Shown piece after piece: positions 17,598-28,365 of a DNA stretch of 64,000 nt. A program made the translations under genes and the position numbers. The stretch's first letter is position 1, and every line of letters starts with the position of its first letter. Source of the DNA: Methylobacterium tardum (GTDB taxonomy: Bacteria; Pseudomonadota; Alphaproteobacteria; Rhizobiales; Beijerinckiaceae); NCBI RefSeq assembly GCF_023546765.1, contig NZ_CP097484.1, positions 1,553,501 to 1,617,500 of the forward strand, in the 5' to 3' direction. A model generated the notes under the pieces. It worked only from the letters and a program-made list of their open reading frames with translations. It was not told the origin of the DNA and ran no database searches.

Positions 17598-17869
17598 ATG
17601 CCGAAGGCCCCATCGCCCCGCTGCGCCCGCCCGCGCCTAGACGTCCGCCCGCGCGTCCTGGCGGCGCTCACGCCCGAGCCGCCCACCGCCACCGAGATTG
17701 CCGAACGTGCCGGCCTGCCCGGCCGAGAGCAGGCATTGCACGCCGGGCGCTCGTGCGCCCGGAGGCGGACGGCTTTGCGATGAGGAGCGGGACGCCGCAG
17801 GCTCCGCGATCGCGCTCCGCCGTCGCCGCTCCGGCTTCAGCCGGCCGAGGCCAGGAAAATGACGCCTGA
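17598..17869 (+). pseudogene. Possible frameshifted helix-turn-helix protein
   Basis: MPKAPSPRCARPRLDVRPRV leads into LAALTPEPPTATEIAERAGL, a typical first half of a winged helix. The frame then ends, but the next frame continues RRALVRPEADGFAMRSGTPQ to 17869, as if one base were lost near 17740. It follows the two preceding small genes by nine bases. Probably a small DNA-binding protein, now broken or mis-sequenced. Confidence 0.35.
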
Positions 17870-18045
17870 CGGCGCGGAGCAAGCTTCCGCTTTCGACCCT
17901 TCTCAGACCTACAGAAGGTCCGCTTGCCGGTGATCTGACCGACCCCGAATGAGCGAAGGTGGCCGTAAGCCGTCGGTCCGCTTCCGCGAAGAGATCCCCA
18001 AAAAGCAGACATGTCACTCTTGATCGCCGATCTAAATTTAATCCT

Positions 18046-19069
18046 TTAAATTGGATTTGATCGCGTCTTCGGAAACTCCAGCGGGAAGTTGTTGAGCACG
18101 CGCCATAGCTCGTAGCCGAGCGAGACGGTCTCCATTCGGATCCAGCCACGCACCTTTGCCCCTAATGGGATGAAATTGGTGTTGGGCCACGCAGACCCGC
18201 CGGGGTCTTGCTCGACCAGCACGCGGAACAGGCCGCCCGGCTGGGCCGAGGGGTCGACAGTTCGCACCCGACCATCGAACATGCCATGGGCCACCGACGG
18301 CCAGCCGCTGAACTGGATCGCTGGCCAGCCCTCGAAGGCCAGGCGCACGCTCTGACCGGGCCGGATCAGAGCGACGTCTCGCCCGTCGATCATCAGTTCG
18401 GCGACGCGTTCTGGCGCGTGCGGCACGAGGGTGGCCAAGGTGTCCCTTGCGTTGACCAGCGTGCCCGCGGCGGCTGCGTTGATGTGCAGGATGCGCCCGT
18501 CCCTCGGCGCGCGCACGAGTTGCGCCGATTGGCGGTTCATGGTCACTTCGAGGCGGCTGAGCTTGGCCTTGGCCTCGGCCAGTTTTGCGCGCTGTTCCGC
18601 CACACGGATCTGCGCGGCCTCGAAGTTGCGCCGGGTCACGAAACCCTTCTCTGCGGCCTCGCGCGTCTGGCTGACCTCGGCCCTCCGCCACCTTCACCGC
18701 CTGATCGGCCGCCGCGATCTCGGCCTCGATCTGCTCCCGCTCGGCGGCAAGGCGTTTGAGCAGGAACGGGTCGTTGTCGGCGAGACGCGCGATTGGGTCC
18801 CCGGCACGGACCCGCTGGCCATCCTCGACATACCAATGCTCCACCCGGCCCTGGACCAGGGCCGTGACCGTCTGGACCCGGTCGGCGGGGTTCGGGGCGA
18901 TGACGCGCCCTGTCCCGGCCGAGGTCTGAACCCAGGGCACGTACAGGAGGATCAGAACTGCGACGACGGTTCCGATCCCGATGATCCAGCCGAGGACGAC
19001 CGCCGCACGCGGAGGCCGGATCGCGGTCAGAGTGGGGAAGCGGTGGAGGTGTTCAGGCCGCGACAGCAT
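18046..19069 (-). CDS. HlyD-family membrane fusion protein, frameshifted
   Basis: The N-terminal part has a membrane anchor (VVLGWIIGIGTVVAVLILLY) and a biotinyl-lipoyl-like domain (ALVQGRVEHWYVEDGQRVRA, GDPIARLADNDP). The frame is then lost near 18681-18683, where one surplus C makes ...VAEGRGQPD in place of ...AEAEVSQTREAAEKGF. The rest continues in the next frame from 18639 (VTRRNFEAAQIRVAEQRAKL) through a coiled coil, a second half-lipoyl domain (LVRAPRDGRILHI) and a beta barrel to 18046. It overlaps the upstream ABC gene by 17 bases, so the two form an exporter unit. A sequence error or a recent mutation are both possible. Confidence 0.75.
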
Positions 19070-20753
19070 GGGTCCTCTCCCTCAGCACGGACGGACCGAG
19101 CTGGTCGTCACGGTCGGCGATGCGCTCGTAGCCGTCCGAACCCAGCTTGATCTGGTCGTCGTGGACCGGAAGCGGGGGGCGCTGGGTGACATGCAGCACC
19201 GTGGTGCCCTCCTCCCGGAACCCCACGAGCGCTGCCGTGACACGGTCCGGTGGCAACAGGTCGGCGAGCGTCGAGAGGACGACGAGCTTCGGCGGTCGCA
19301 GGAGCGCGGCGGCCAGCTTTAGGGCGACGGCCTCGCCCGTGGAGAGCGGCGATCCAGACGCGAACAAGGGGGTGTCGAGGCCGGAGGGCAGGCTCCGGAC
19401 GCGCTCCGCCAGCCCGACACGCTCCAGGCACTCGTGGATCCTCGCAGGGGAGGACACGTCGCCGCCCGACAGGTGCTCGCGGATGGTCGTCTCGGCGAGC
19501 GTCGGCCGATCCAGGACGAGGATCTCCGAGCGCAGCCCCTCCGGACCGAAGGCCGCGATGTCGGCTCCGCCGACCATCACCGACCCGCGCTCGGGCCGGG
19601 CCCGCCGCTCGATGAGGGCCGCAAGCGCACGCTCGACACCTTCGTCGGCGGCCACGGCGAGGATCTCGCCGCCCTCGACCGCGATGTTGAAACGGAGACC
19701 GTCGAGCTCGACGTCGCGCAGGCGCAGGTTCCCGTTGGCGGGGCCCGGGCCGTTCCACCCATCGCCGTCAGCCTGCTCGATCCTCTCGAACAGCGACAGC
19801 TCGTGGAGCGCTGCGACGAGGTCGTAGAAGGTCCTCGCATGGGAGCCCAGTTGCGAGATCCCGTAGAAGGCGCTCGACAGGACGAGTTCCGCCGCCACGA
19901 GCTGTCCGAGCGATAACTGCCCTTGCAGGATCAGCCACCCGCCCATCGCCAAGAGGCCGGCGCTCGCGACCGCATAGACCATCAGGAATCCGATGGTCTG
20001 TGCGAAGGTGTGGTGGAAGTGGCGGCGATGCATCTTCGCGTAGGTGGCGGTCAGCGCCTCGGAACGCGCCAGCGCGGTCGTGAGCCGTCCACCGTGCCCG
20101 TAGAAACCGTTCGAGACGCCGAGACTCTCAAGCCAGCGCGCCGTCTCATGCTTTGCGTGGCTCAGCGCCGCGCCGGATCGGACCGCCGGTCCCGCCCAGA
20201 GGAACGCGATGCCGATGAGCACGGCGGCCACCACCACATTGAAGGCGAGGAAGAACGGGTGATAGAAGCTCGTCAGGACGAGGCCGATCCCGGACTGCAG
20301 GAGGATCGCGAAGCCACCGACCAGAAGATGCGGGACCGCCTTCTGGACCGTCATGAGATCGAAGAAGCGGTTGAACAGGTCGCCGCGGCGTGCATCGTCG
20401 AAATGCGGGTTTTTGGCATGGAGGGCACGTAGACTTATGTCCGCGACGGTCCTCGCGAACACGCGCCGCTCGAACAGCGCCAGGACATAGATCCGCGCCG
20501 CGCTCAGCAGGGCGGCGGCGAGCAGCAGGCCGAGGAGTAGCCCGGACAGAACGAACAGGGGCGCCGGCAGGGCCGTGTTGGCCACCGAATTGATCAGGAG
20601 CTGCACCGACACCGGCACGGCGAGGCCCAGGAGCGCCACGGCAATCCCATAGACGACCGCCGTCCAGATGAAGCCGGTCTCCGGCTTGAGGAAGCGGCCG
20701 ATGAGCCTGCAGGCTTCCGCGAGCGTCAGCGGCATATGTTTCGTCGCTTCCAT
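19053..20753 (-). CDS. ABC exporter half-transporter with degenerate ATPase domain
   Basis: 566 residues from ATG 20753. An N-terminal six-helix exporter membrane domain (e.g. FIWTAVVYGIAVALLGLAVP, LFVLSGLLLGLLLAAALLSA) is followed by a nucleotide-binding-like domain. In that domain the Walker A is AADEGVERAL without GKS/T, the signature reads LSTGE, and the Walker B is KLVVLSTLADLL with no D-E. ATP hydrolysis therefore looks unlikely. The family is the one paired with HlyD proteins in type I secretion-like systems. It might work as a non-catalytic partner or use an ATPase from elsewhere. Confidence 0.8.
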   Translation of the reverse strand: MEATKHMPLTLAEACRLIGRFLKPETGFIWTAVVYGIAVALLGLAVPVSVQLLINSVANTALPAPLFVLSGLLLGLLLAAALLSAARIYVLALFERRVFARTVADISLRALHAKNPHFDDARRGDLFNRFFDLMTVQKAVPHLLVGGFAILLQSGIGLVLTSFYHPFFLAFNVVVAAVLIGIAFLWAGPAVRSGAALSHAKHETARWLESLGVSNGFYGHGGRLTTALARSEALTATYAKMHRRHFHHTFAQTIGFLMVYAVASAGLLAMGGWLILQGQLSLGQLVAAELVLSSAFYGISQLGSHARTFYDLVAALHELSLFERIEQADGDGWNGPGPANGNLRLRDVELDGLRFNIAVEGGEILAVAADEGVERALAALIERRARPERGSVMVGGADIAAFGPEGLRSEILVLDRPTLAETTIREHLSGGDVSSPARIHECLERVGLAERVRSLPSGLDTPLFASGSPLSTGEAVALKLAAALLRPPKLVVLSTLADLLPPDRVTAALVGFREEGTTVLHVTQRPPLPVHDDQIKLGSDGYERIADRDDQLGPSVLRERTHAVAA

Positions 20754-21080
20754 GGGGCGGGGACCTTCGGACCTGAACAAGGGCGTGCGAGGACGACGAT
20801 TCCGGCCAGGTGCAAGGCGCGGTCTCGGGGAAAGATGAACGCCGTGGTGGCGCGTGTGGCGCAGGAACGGGGAGCCGGCCCGGAATGACCGGCTCAGGCG
20901 GGGCTCGATCCTCATGGTGCCGGATCAAAGCGACGGGCGGACGTCGCCGGTCGAGCTGCGGATGTCCCGAAAGCAGGCATCCAGGTGTGGTCCGCTAGGT
21001 TGGGTGGCACGGCGGACCACGTTGGCGATGGCGAATGCCAGATATCCGGACGAATGTCGGGTCGAGGCAGGGCACCCGCT
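20754..21080. other. Intergenic gap, nothing recognised
   Basis: About 330 bases upstream of the ABC gene. It should hold the operon promoter, but no clear -35/-10 pair or operator is visible. Open frames here look like shadows. Confidence 0.3.
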
Positions 21081-21359
21081 TCAGCAGCGGTAGCCGCCCG
21101 ACGTCTGGCCGTACTGCTGCACCGGGAAGTGCTGCTGATCGGCGTTGCCCTCCTGGGCCGAACTCCGGCGGCAGCCACCGACAGTGGGCGTCAGGATCTC
21201 ACCCGGGAGGATCGAACCGGTCGAGAGCCCGTCCCAGGTCGTCTGCGGAAGAGGCCGCGATCCTGGACCTACGCGTAGATCGGCGAACGCGGCGGAGAGC
21301 GGCGCGACGCTGAGCGCGGCCGCGGCGGTCAGGACGGATAACTTCTTCGACGCCTTCAT
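21081..21359 (-). CDS. Secreted hypothetical protein
   Basis: 92 residues from ATG 21359, with GGAGA eight bases upstream. Signal peptide MKASKKLSVLTAAAALSVAP-LSAAFA, then LRVGPGSRPLPQTTWDGLST and a Gln-rich C-terminus ending GGYRC. Two cysteines in the mature part. Family not recognised. Confidence 0.6.
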   Translation of the reverse strand: MKASKKLSVLTAAAALSVAPLSAAFADLRVGPGSRPLPQTTWDGLSTGSILPGEILTPTVGGCRRSSAQEGNADQQHFPVQQYGQTSGGYRC

Positions 21360-21687
21360 CGCTTGTCTCCAATCAAGTTTGCGGTCGTGAGGACCTGTCC
21401 GTGGGCAAAAGGCTGGAGCGGACCCGCATCTGCGGCTTTCGTTCGCCTCATCCACGTAACTGATTTGGAGTAATGAGCCTCGCTTTACAATTTTCGGTCT
21501 TTAATGGAGATCATTGCGAAAATAAATGCCGCTTAATTCCGCGGACATGAAGCTGATTGTTTTAATCCTTATGCGCGACGTCTGCGCAATAGACGATGTG
21601 TGTTTCGACACATTGCGCCATCACAATCCATCCCGGCTTGGTGGAGTCTTAATCCGGAAGCTTGAGATCCGGCCCATGTGACCTGAC
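21360..21687. other. AT-rich divergent promoter region
   Basis: The stretch from about 21470 to 21640 is clearly richer in A/T than its surroundings and lies between the minus-strand secreted protein and the plus-strand LysR gene. It probably carries both promoters. No defined operator found. Confidence 0.4.
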
Positions 21688-22584
21688 GTGAGGTGGATGC
21701 CCGGACCGTCCTTGCCTTTCGACCTCGACCTGCTGCGCACCTTCGTCGCCATCGTCGACAACGGGAGCTTCACGCGCGCGGCCAGCAGGCTGAGCCTGAC
21801 GCAATCGACCGTGTCACTGCAGATCAAACGGCTGGAGGACGGCCTCACACGTCGCCTGTTCGACCGTGACGGTCGGGAGTTGAAGCTGACGCCTGAAGGC
21901 GAGATCCTGCTCACCTATGCGCGGCAGATCTTACGGCTCGGAGCCGAGGCGCTCTCGCGACTGGGCGAGTCGGATGTGTCGGGCGTCGTCAGGCTTGGAA
22001 CGCCCGAGGATTTTGCGACGACGCACTTGTCGGAGGTGCTGGCGTGTTTCGCAAGGACCCATCCGCAGGTCGCGCTTCAGGTGCATTGCGACTTCACCGT
22101 CAACCTCCTCGATGATTTCGCCAAGGGCCGCTACGACCTGATCTTGTTCAAGCGCGAGCCACAGGGGCCGAGCGGCGGGACCAAGGTCTGGCGGGAGGTG
22201 CTCGATTGGGTCGCATCACCGCGCCTCGTCATGGAAGCCGGGAGCCCGATCCCCCTCATCCTGGCACCTGCCCCCGATGTCTATCGCAAACGTGCGCTGT
22301 CAGCCCTCGACGCTGCCGGACGCGATTGGCGCATCGTCTACACCAGTCCGAGTTTGGCCGGACTTCAGGCCGCCGTCCAAGCCGGGCTCGGCGTGACGGT
22401 TCTGCCGACGGAGATGATCCCTGCGAACATGATCTCGGTGTCTGCCCGGCTTCAGCTTCCGAAGCTGCCAGACACCGAGATCGTCCTTTACCGAGCTCCT
22501 GGCCATGTCTCGCCGGCTGCCGAGTTGCTGACTTCGGCGATCATCGCCGCCCTAGAGCAGGCCCGGATGTCCACATCGATTTGA
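21688..22584 (+). CDS. LysR-family transcriptional regulator
   Basis: 298 residues. The N-terminal winged helix is DLDLLRTFVAIVDNGSFTRA then ASRLSLTQSTVSLQIKRLED, and the C-terminal 200 residues are the two-lobed effector-binding domain. The start is GTG 21688 or ATG 21697; no good ribosome site separates them. The nearest neighbour on the same side is the minus-strand small gene ending at 22594, so its target cannot be inferred from divergence. It could regulate the secreted protein gene upstream, with which it is divergent. Confidence 0.87.
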   Translation: MRWMPGPSLPFDLDLLRTFVAIVDNGSFTRAASRLSLTQSTVSLQIKRLEDGLTRRLFDRDGRELKLTPEGEILLTYARQILRLGAEALSRLGESDVSGVVRLGTPEDFATTHLSEVLACFARTHPQVALQVHCDFTVNLLDDFAKGRYDLILFKREPQGPSGGTKVWREVLDWVASPRLVMEAGSPIPLILAPAPDVYRKRALSALDAAGRDWRIVYTSPSLAGLQAAVQAGLGVTVLPTEMIPANMISVSARLQLPKLPDTEIVLYRAPGHVSPAAELLTSAIIAALEQARMSTSI

Positions 22585-22593
22585 TCTATACAT

Positions 22594-22884
22594 TCAATCT
22601 GAGGAGATAATCTGAGGTTGGTAGAGCGTGCCAAGATCCTCATCATCTACGGTGCTGAGGTCAACCGGAATAAGTTCGGGAAAGGTCCGTGCGAACAAAT
22701 ACCAAATCGGCGCAGGCTGCCCGGCATACGAGCGCTCGACCGCATCCACGCCGGCGCATAGACGGCGAAGGCTGGTCGCGGTGAGGGTGAAGGCTGGATG
22801 GCGGCAAGCCGGCTCGCGGGCGTAGAAAGCCGATTGATCCTGCCAGATGCGCCAGCCACGGTATTCCTGCTGCCATCGGCTCAC
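22594..22884 (-). CDS. Hypothetical protein downstream of pccB
   Basis: 96 residues from GTG 22884, preceded by GGAAGCGGAG. VSRWQQEYRGWRIWQDQSAF then YAREPACRHPAFTLTATSLR and an acidic tail. It starts ~50 bases after pccB on the same strand, so co-transcription is likely. Convergent with the LysR gene. Family not recognised. Confidence 0.6.
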   Translation of the reverse strand: MSRWQQEYRGWRIWQDQSAFYAREPACRHPAFTLTATSLRRLCAGVDAVERSYAGQPAPIWYLFARTFPELIPVDLSTVDDEDLGTLYQPQIISSD

Positions 22885-22933
22885 GGGTTCCGAACTCCGC
22901 TTCCCAGTATGGCCACGCTTTGATGGTTCGGCC

Positions 22934-24466
22934 TCAGAGCGGGATGTTGTCGTGCTTCTTCCAGGGCTGCTCCATCTCCTTGGTCCGGAGCATGCCGAGC
23001 GCCCGGGCAATCCGGCGCCGGGTCGAGTGCGGCATGATCACCTCGTCGATGTAGCCGCGCTCGGCCGCCACGAACGGCGACAGGAACCGATCCTCGTACT
23101 CGCCCGTGCGCGCCGCGATCTTCTCCGGGTCGCCGAGCTCGCTGCGGAAGATGATCTCCACCGCGCCCTTGGCGCCCATCACGGCGATCTGCGCCGTCGG
23201 CCACGCGTAGTTCACGTCGGCGCCGACATGCTTCGACGCCATGACGTCGTAGGCCCCGCCGAAGGCCTTGCGGGTGATGATCGTCACCAGCGGCACGGTC
23301 GCCTGCGAATAGGCGAAGAGAAGCTTGGCGCCGTGCTTGATCAGGCCGCCATATTCCTGCGCCGTGCCCGGCAGGAAGCCCGGCACGTCCACGAAGGTCA
23401 CGATCGGGATGCCGAACGCGTCGCAGTAGCGCACGAAGCGCGCGGCCTTCCGCGACGCATCCGAATCGAGCACGCCGGCCAGCACCAGCGGCTGGTTGGC
23501 CACGAAGCCGACGGTCCGGCCCTCGATGCGGCCGAAGCCGGTGATGATGTTGCGCGCGTAAGCCGCCTGGATCTCGAAGAAGTCGCCCTCGTCCGCCACG
23601 CGGCGGATCACCTCGCCCATGTCGTAGGGCTTGTTCGGGTTGTCGGGGATCAGCGTGTCGAGCGACATGTCGAGGCGGTCGACATCGTCGAAGCTCTCGA
23701 GTTCCGGAACGCCGTCGATGTTGTTGGCGGGGAGGAAGTCGAGCAGGCGGCGGATCTGGAGGATCGCCTCGACGTCGTTCTCGAAGGAGCCGTCGGCGAT
23801 GGACGACTTGGTCGTGTGCACCTTGGCGCCGCCGAGTTCCTCGGCGGTGACGACCTCGTTGGTCACGGTCTTCACCACGTCGGGGCCGGTGACGAACATG
23901 TAGCTCGTGTCGCGGACCATGAAGATGAAGTCGGTCATGGCAGGCGAGTAGACGTCGCCGCCCGCGCAGGGGCCCATGATCACCGAGATCTGCGGGATCA
24001 CGCCCGAGGCCATGACGTTGCGGCGGAACACCTCGCCATAGCCGCCGAGCGCCGCCACGCCCTCCTGGATGCGCGCGCCGCCGGCATCGAAGATGCCGAT
24101 GATCGGGGCGCGCATCTTCAGCGCCATGTCCTGGACCTTCACGATCTTCTGGGCGTGCGCCTCCGAGAGGGAGCCACCGAACACCGTGAAGTCCTTCGAG
24201 AACAGGAAGACGGTCCGGCCGTTGATCGTGCCCCAGCCGGTGACGACGCCGTCGCCGGGGATCTTCTGCTTCTCCATGCCGAAATCGGTGGAGCGATGCT
24301 GCACGAACATGTCGAATTCCTCGAACGACCCGTGGTCGAGGAGAAGTTCGATGCGTTCCCGCGCCGTCAGCTTGCCGCGCTTGTGCTGGGCCTCGACGCG
24401 CTTCTCGCCACCGCCGAGCCGGGCCTGTGCCCGCCGCTCTTCGAGGAGTTCCACAATCTCACGCAT
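22934..24466 (-). CDS. pccB: Propionyl-CoA carboxylase beta subunit (carboxyltransferase)
   Basis: 510 residues, full length for the family and highly conserved. The crotonase-fold carboxyltransferase has the two oxyanion-hole glycine motifs ([40 protein letters not shown]) and ends with the family's [10 protein letters not shown]. PccB transfers CO2 from carboxybiotin to propionyl-CoA to give methylmalonyl-CoA. In Methylobacterium this step belongs to glyoxylate regeneration in the ethylmalonyl-CoA pathway, and to odd-chain and branched-chain breakdown. No biotin-carboxylase (pccA) is next to it. A small hypothetical gene follows; the next gene upstream is another small hypothetical. Confidence 0.95.
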   Translation of the reverse strand: MREIVELLEERRAQARLGGGEKRVEAQHKRGKLTARERIELLLDHGSFEEFDMFVQHRSTDFGMEKQKIPGDGVVTGWGTINGRTVFLFSKDFTVFGGSLSEAHAQKIVKVQDMALKMRAPIIGIFDAGGARIQEGVAALGGYGEVFRRNVMASGVIPQISVIMGPCAGGDVYSPAMTDFIFMVRDTSYMFVTGPDVVKTVTNEVVTAEELGGAKVHTTKSSIADGSFENDVEAILQIRRLLDFLPANNIDGVPELESFDDVDRLDMSLDTLIPDNPNKPYDMGEVIRRVADEGDFFEIQAAYARNIITGFGRIEGRTVGFVANQPLVLAGVLDSDASRKAARFVRYCDAFGIPIVTFVDVPGFLPGTAQEYGGLIKHGAKLLFAYSQATVPLVTIITRKAFGGAYDVMASKHVGADVNYAWPTAQIAVMGAKGAVEIIFRSELGDPEKIAARTGEYEDRFLSPFVAAERGYIDEVIMPHSTRRRIARALGMLRTKEMEQPWKKHDNIPL

Positions 24467-24562
24467 GTCTTATTGCTCGCATCTCGAGAAGCCCGTTCGG
24501 GTCGATTAATTCGCGCCTCGCGTCGCGATCACCGCCGGCCAGTTGATCGGCCTGGAGGCGCA

Positions 24563-24820
24563 TCAGAGGCGCATATCGAGCTCGCGTGAGACCTCCTGAA
24601 GATAACTCTCAATCTCCAGGCGGATCATATTGTCTCTGCATTGAACAACGATTTCTGCCCTAAGACCTCGTGCATGCATGTATCGGAGAAATTGCTCCGC
24701 CAGAATGCAAATTTGCCGGCGGTTGCCGGCACAAGTGTGAACCTCAACGTCGCCAACAATGAAGCGCACTGTCGCCTTCAGGCGCTTCGCTCCACCAAGT
24801 TCGTCGTAGGGTAAGGCCAC
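24563..24820 (-). CDS. Hypothetical protein
   Basis: 85 residues from GTG 24820, set by AGGAGG five bases upstream. MALPYDELGGAKRLKATVRF then VGDVEVHTCAGNRRQICILA and a mixed alpha/beta tail with LRAEIVVQCRDNMIRLEIES. No membrane part. It lies ~100 bases upstream of pccB on the same strand. Family not recognised. Confidence 0.65.
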   Translation of the reverse strand: MALPYDELGGAKRLKATVRFIVGDVEVHTCAGNRRQICILAEQFLRYMHARGLRAEIVVQCRDNMIRLEIESYLQEVSRELDMRL

Positions 24821-24968
24821 GTCGGCCTCCTAAACACTTCGGCGAGCCGGCCTTGCACGATTTTTGCACATTTGTTGATTCGCGCTCAGGAGGATTTTCT
24901 ATGCGGATGCGTGCCTGATAACAAATTCAAATATTGCCGCGAATCGTTCGCTTCTGTAAATATGAGGG

Positions 24969-25874
24969 ATGACGGTCCTGAACTACCATCACCTGCGCCT
25001 GTTCCACCGCATCGCGCACGAGGGTAGCCTCACCCGGGCCGCAGAATTCCTGAACCTGTCGCAATCCGCCCTGTCCGTTCAGTTGCAGAGACTCGAGCAG
25101 ATGCTCGGACACGAGCTGTTCGAGCGTCGCGGCAAGAAGCTGATCCTGACCGAGGCTGGCCGCATTGCGCTCGACTATGCCGATACGGTCTTCGAGACGG
25201 GCGATGAGCTGATCAAGGTTCTGCAGGGACGGCCCCGCACGGCCCAGCACGTGCTGCGTGTCGGCGCGCTCACGACGCTGTCGCGCAACTTCCAGCTCGC
25301 GTTCTTGCGGCCCCTGATCGGACGGCCGGATGTTGAGCTCGTGCTCCGCTCGGGCACGATGCACGAGCTTCTGGCACAGCTCGAAATGCACAGCCTGGAT
25401 GTCGTCCTGGCGACCATCGCGGTCCGGCGAGATGCGGCCACTGACCTGCACAGCCATCTCATCGCCGAGCAGCCGGTCAGCTTGGTGGGGCGGCCCAGCC
25501 CGGACGGGAAGCCCCTCCGCTTCCCGGACGCTCTCCGCACCGTCCCTGTTATGCTGCCCAGCCTCGACAGCGAGATTCGGGTGGCGCTCGACCGGGTGCT
25601 GTCCTTGGCGGGCATCCATCCGATCATCCAGGCCGAGGTCGGCGACATGGCCATGCTCCGGCTGCTGGCGCGTGAGGGCGAGGGGGTCGCGGTCGTGCCC
25701 CCCATCGTCGTGCAAGATGAGCTGAACGCGGGCTTGCTGATCGAGCACTGCCGCATTCCGGACGTGACGGAACGCTTCTACGCGATTGTCCAAACCAGAC
25801 GCTTCCCCAACCCGCTGCTGCGCGAACTGGTCACCGTGAACGGATCGCTGCCTGTCGCGTCCGACGCCGGGTGA
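24969..25874 (+). CDS. LysR-family regulator, likely of the Dab operon
   Basis: 301 residues. DNA-binding winged helix NYHHLRLFHRIAHEGSLTRA then AEFLNLSQSALSVQLQRLEQ, and a C-terminal effector domain. LysR genes beside dabB-dabA occur in known Dab operons, so control of that transporter by a carbon-related signal is likely. Here the gene is convergent with dabA (46 bases between stops), not divergent. An AT-rich stretch at 24840-24960 should hold its promoter. Confidence 0.85.
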   Translation: MTVLNYHHLRLFHRIAHEGSLTRAAEFLNLSQSALSVQLQRLEQMLGHELFERRGKKLILTEAGRIALDYADTVFETGDELIKVLQGRPRTAQHVLRVGALTTLSRNFQLAFLRPLIGRPDVELVLRSGTMHELLAQLEMHSLDVVLATIAVRRDAATDLHSHLIAEQPVSLVGRPSPDGKPLRFPDALRTVPVMLPSLDSEIRVALDRVLSLAGIHPIIQAEVGDMAMLRLLAREGEGVAVVPPIVVQDELNAGLLIEHCRIPDVTERFYAIVQTRRFPNPLLRELVTVNGSLPVASDAG

Positions 25875-25919
25875 GCTGGGAGCGAGCCGAAATCGTCCGG
25901 TCGACGTGCGCCGGACCTG

Positions 25920-28349
25920 TCATACGGCGGCCCTGAACGTTGCACCAGGAGCGGCAGCGGGTGCACCGGCCGCGCTGGTCCATCGCAGGTCACCCGCATA
26001 GCGCCATGCCATCCGGCCGTCTTGGTCGAGCGCGAACAGGTGCAGCCAGCGATTGTCGAACAGGGCACGCACCTCAGCGTGTCGCTTCAGGATATCGGTG
26101 ATCGCCTCGAGTGGCGCCTCGATGCACACCGCCAACCGCAGGGGCTCGTGGGCGTACCGCTCGCCATCGTGCACGGATTGTCGAGCGAGGCCCCCGCGCA
26201 GAGGGCCGCTGTTACCCTCTAAGACCCCGATGCCACCTGTGACGTTGTGCAGGAGCTTGTTGCCGCAGCCGAACAGCTCAGGCGCGACGGTCGAGCCGTA
26301 ATACTGAAGGCTGATCCAGCTCGCCACGACCACGGGCGCGGTGAGGATCAGCTCAAGCACGCCGAAGCCGGTGTCCTGCCGCCACTCGTACTCGTGCAGG
26401 AAGGCGCGGCCACCGAGCGGCCTGCCTGCCGTGCGGTGACGCGGCGCGGCGATGAAGGCGCTGCAGCCGGCCAGCCCCCACTCAGGGCGCGTCTCAGCCC
26501 AGTCACGGCTCCGGCGCACCACAGAACGGCCGTCCGAGGCACGCGGCAGGCGCAGGGCCCGTTCGCAGCGAGCGAGCGTGCCTGCCGCCGCAAGCCAGGC
26601 CCTAACACGCTCCAGGTCCTGCGGCTCTGCCTTCTGCGGGAGGTCCTCAATGTAGAGCGTGACCTCATCCGTCGTCGTGTCGTGGAGTGATGCAACGAAG
26701 ACCGTATCGAGCGGTACGTCGAGACTGCGTTCTCTGAGCGCAATCCGCACTTCCGCTTCGTTGAGAAGTCGCGCCAGCAGCCGCGCGTTCACCTCGCCCG
26801 AATATCCTCCGCACGCCCCGCAATGCAGTGCGCTCGCGTGCGGATTGTTGACGACATTTGCCCCATGGCCGACGAGCAGCACGATTGGGGCGAAATCCCT
26901 TGTCAGAGACATCGCGCGCAGAACGTTTGATGCGATCGCGACCCGGGATGAGAGGTCGAGCGCAGGATCGAGACGCGGCGCGGGCTCACCGAGCGTCGGC
27001 GTCCGGGTCAGGCCCAGTGAGGCGCTCACGAGCTTGCCGAGATAGAGGGGCCCGGCTGCCTCGGCGAAGGCGAAGGAGGAGACTGCCGCTTGCCGGAAGC
27101 GGCCCCAGGCGCGGCGCGAACGGGCTGCGACCCGAACCGTCTGATCTGCACGCGCGACGCCAGGGCCGCCAGAGGAGGTATGCAGGCTCGGGTTCAGGAG
27201 GACCGGCAACCGCCGTTCCTCGATGTCCGATGCGAACGGGCGATGCGCGGCCGGCAAACCGAAGAAGCCCGCGAAGCCCAGGGTGCGGATGCCGGGATCC
27301 AGGCTCTCCAGGGCACGGCGGAAGACCTCCGACCGTACGTCGATGCAGAACGCCGCCTGCAGGACCGGGCGTCCGTCTGCGACAGCCGGCGGAGCATCGG
27401 CGAGTGTCGCGGCGAGTGTGCGTTGCTGGCCACGCTCTGCAGCGTCCTGCAGAATGCTGTCGATGACTTGGTCACGCGTCGGCTGAGCGGGAGTCGCATG
27501 CTCGGCCGCGACGGCCGCCCAGGCGCCACCGATCCGCTCCTCGTACCGGGTGAACAGCGCCTCCTCCCAGATCACCCGGATGGCGAGCAGGTCTCTCACC
27601 GTTCCATCAGATCCGCCGGCGAGCTCCGATTGCCACTGCCTGTAGCGGGCATACTGAGCCCACCCGCCGAGTGACAGCAGCATCTGGTGGAAGTAGCTCT
27701 CGAGCGCGTCCGGGCTGAGACCGAGCTTGGCCGTTGCCCGGGCCAGGGCGGACAGCGTTCCGTCGGGCACGTCCGAGACGTGGCGCGCGAAACCGCTCAA
27801 ACCGGCGATCTCCGGGGTCAAGTCGTGGATGGCCCAGGACCGCCAGAGCGCGAGGGCGCTTCCGCCGGACGGAGCGGCCCAATGGGCTTGCCCCTCATCG
27901 AAGTAGCCGGCCGCCCAGGCGGTGAACCGGTCGGCGATCAGGCTTGGCCAATCGGTTCCGGAGACGTCCGCGCAGAGCGAGGCCACTGTCGGCACAGCTC
28001 TGACCGGCAGCCCCTCCGAACCCGACGCGGCCTTGAGCGCCGCGAGATCAGCCGGGCGCAGTTCCGCGGGCGCGTCCGCCAGAGCTTCCCGAAGATCTTC
28101 GTCCGTGATCGACCCGAACGAGATCCTGTCGCGGTACCAGTTCCGCGGCATGGTCACCGCTGCGCCGGTCGCCCGTGCCAGCTGCGCTGCGGCGACCCAG
28201 AGCGGTCCGCCGGTGTGCCCGAGGAAAGGGTTGACCGCGACGCTCGAGGCCAGCGGCCACAGGGGCGGGATGCGTCGGCCCGCGGCATCGGACGCGGCTC
28301 TCACGCGCTCGTGGGACAGAGGGAGGGAATGGACGATCTCGATCATCAT
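25920..28349 (-). CDS. dabA: DabA inorganic-carbon transporter subunit (DUF2309)
   Basis: About 809 residues, a peripheral membrane subunit of the DAB complex. DabA carries a beta-carbonic-anhydrase-like zinc site, thought to convert CO2 to bicarbonate driven by ion flow through DabB. The four ligands have the published spacing: Cys335 and Asp337 (FCIDVRSE), His495 ([10 protein letters not shown]) and Cys510 (HCGACGG). I choose ATG 28349 because GGAG sits five bases upstream, 14 bases after the dabB stop; an ATG at 28394 would overlap dabB. Convergent with a LysR gene. Confidence 0.92.
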   Translation of the reverse strand: MMIEIVHSLPLSHERVRAASDAAGRRIPPLWPLASSVAVNPFLGHTGGPLWVAAAQLARATGAAVTMPRNWYRDRISFGSITDEDLREALADAPAELRPADLAALKAASGSEGLPVRAVPTVASLCADVSGTDWPSLIADRFTAWAAGYFDEGQAHWAAPSGGSALALWRSWAIHDLTPEIAGLSGFARHVSDVPDGTLSALARATAKLGLSPDALESYFHQMLLSLGGWAQYARYRQWQSELAGGSDGTVRDLLAIRVIWEEALFTRYEERIGGAWAAVAAEHATPAQPTRDQVIDSILQDAAERGQQRTLAATLADAPPAVADGRPVLQAAFCIDVRSEVFRRALESLDPGIRTLGFAGFFGLPAAHRPFASDIEERRLPVLLNPSLHTSSGGPGVARADQTVRVAARSRRAWGRFRQAAVSSFAFAEAAGPLYLGKLVSASLGLTRTPTLGEPAPRLDPALDLSSRVAIASNVLRAMSLTRDFAPIVLLVGHGANVVNNPHASALHCGACGGYSGEVNARLLARLLNEAEVRIALRERSLDVPLDTVFVASLHDTTTDEVTLYIEDLPQKAEPQDLERVRAWLAAAGTLARCERALRLPRASDGRSVVRRSRDWAETRPEWGLAGCSAFIAAPRHRTAGRPLGGRAFLHEYEWRQDTGFGVLELILTAPVVVASWISLQYYGSTVAPELFGCGNKLLHNVTGGIGVLEGNSGPLRGGLARQSVHDGERYAHEPLRLAVCIEAPLEAITDILKRHAEVRALFDNRWLHLFALDQDGRMAWRYAGDLRWTSAAGAPAAAPGATFRAAV

Positions 28350-28365
28350 GGGATCTCCGAACCGG

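Noticed and set aside
22847..24589. 580-residue plus-strand open frame
   Set aside because: Antisense to the highly conserved pccB gene.
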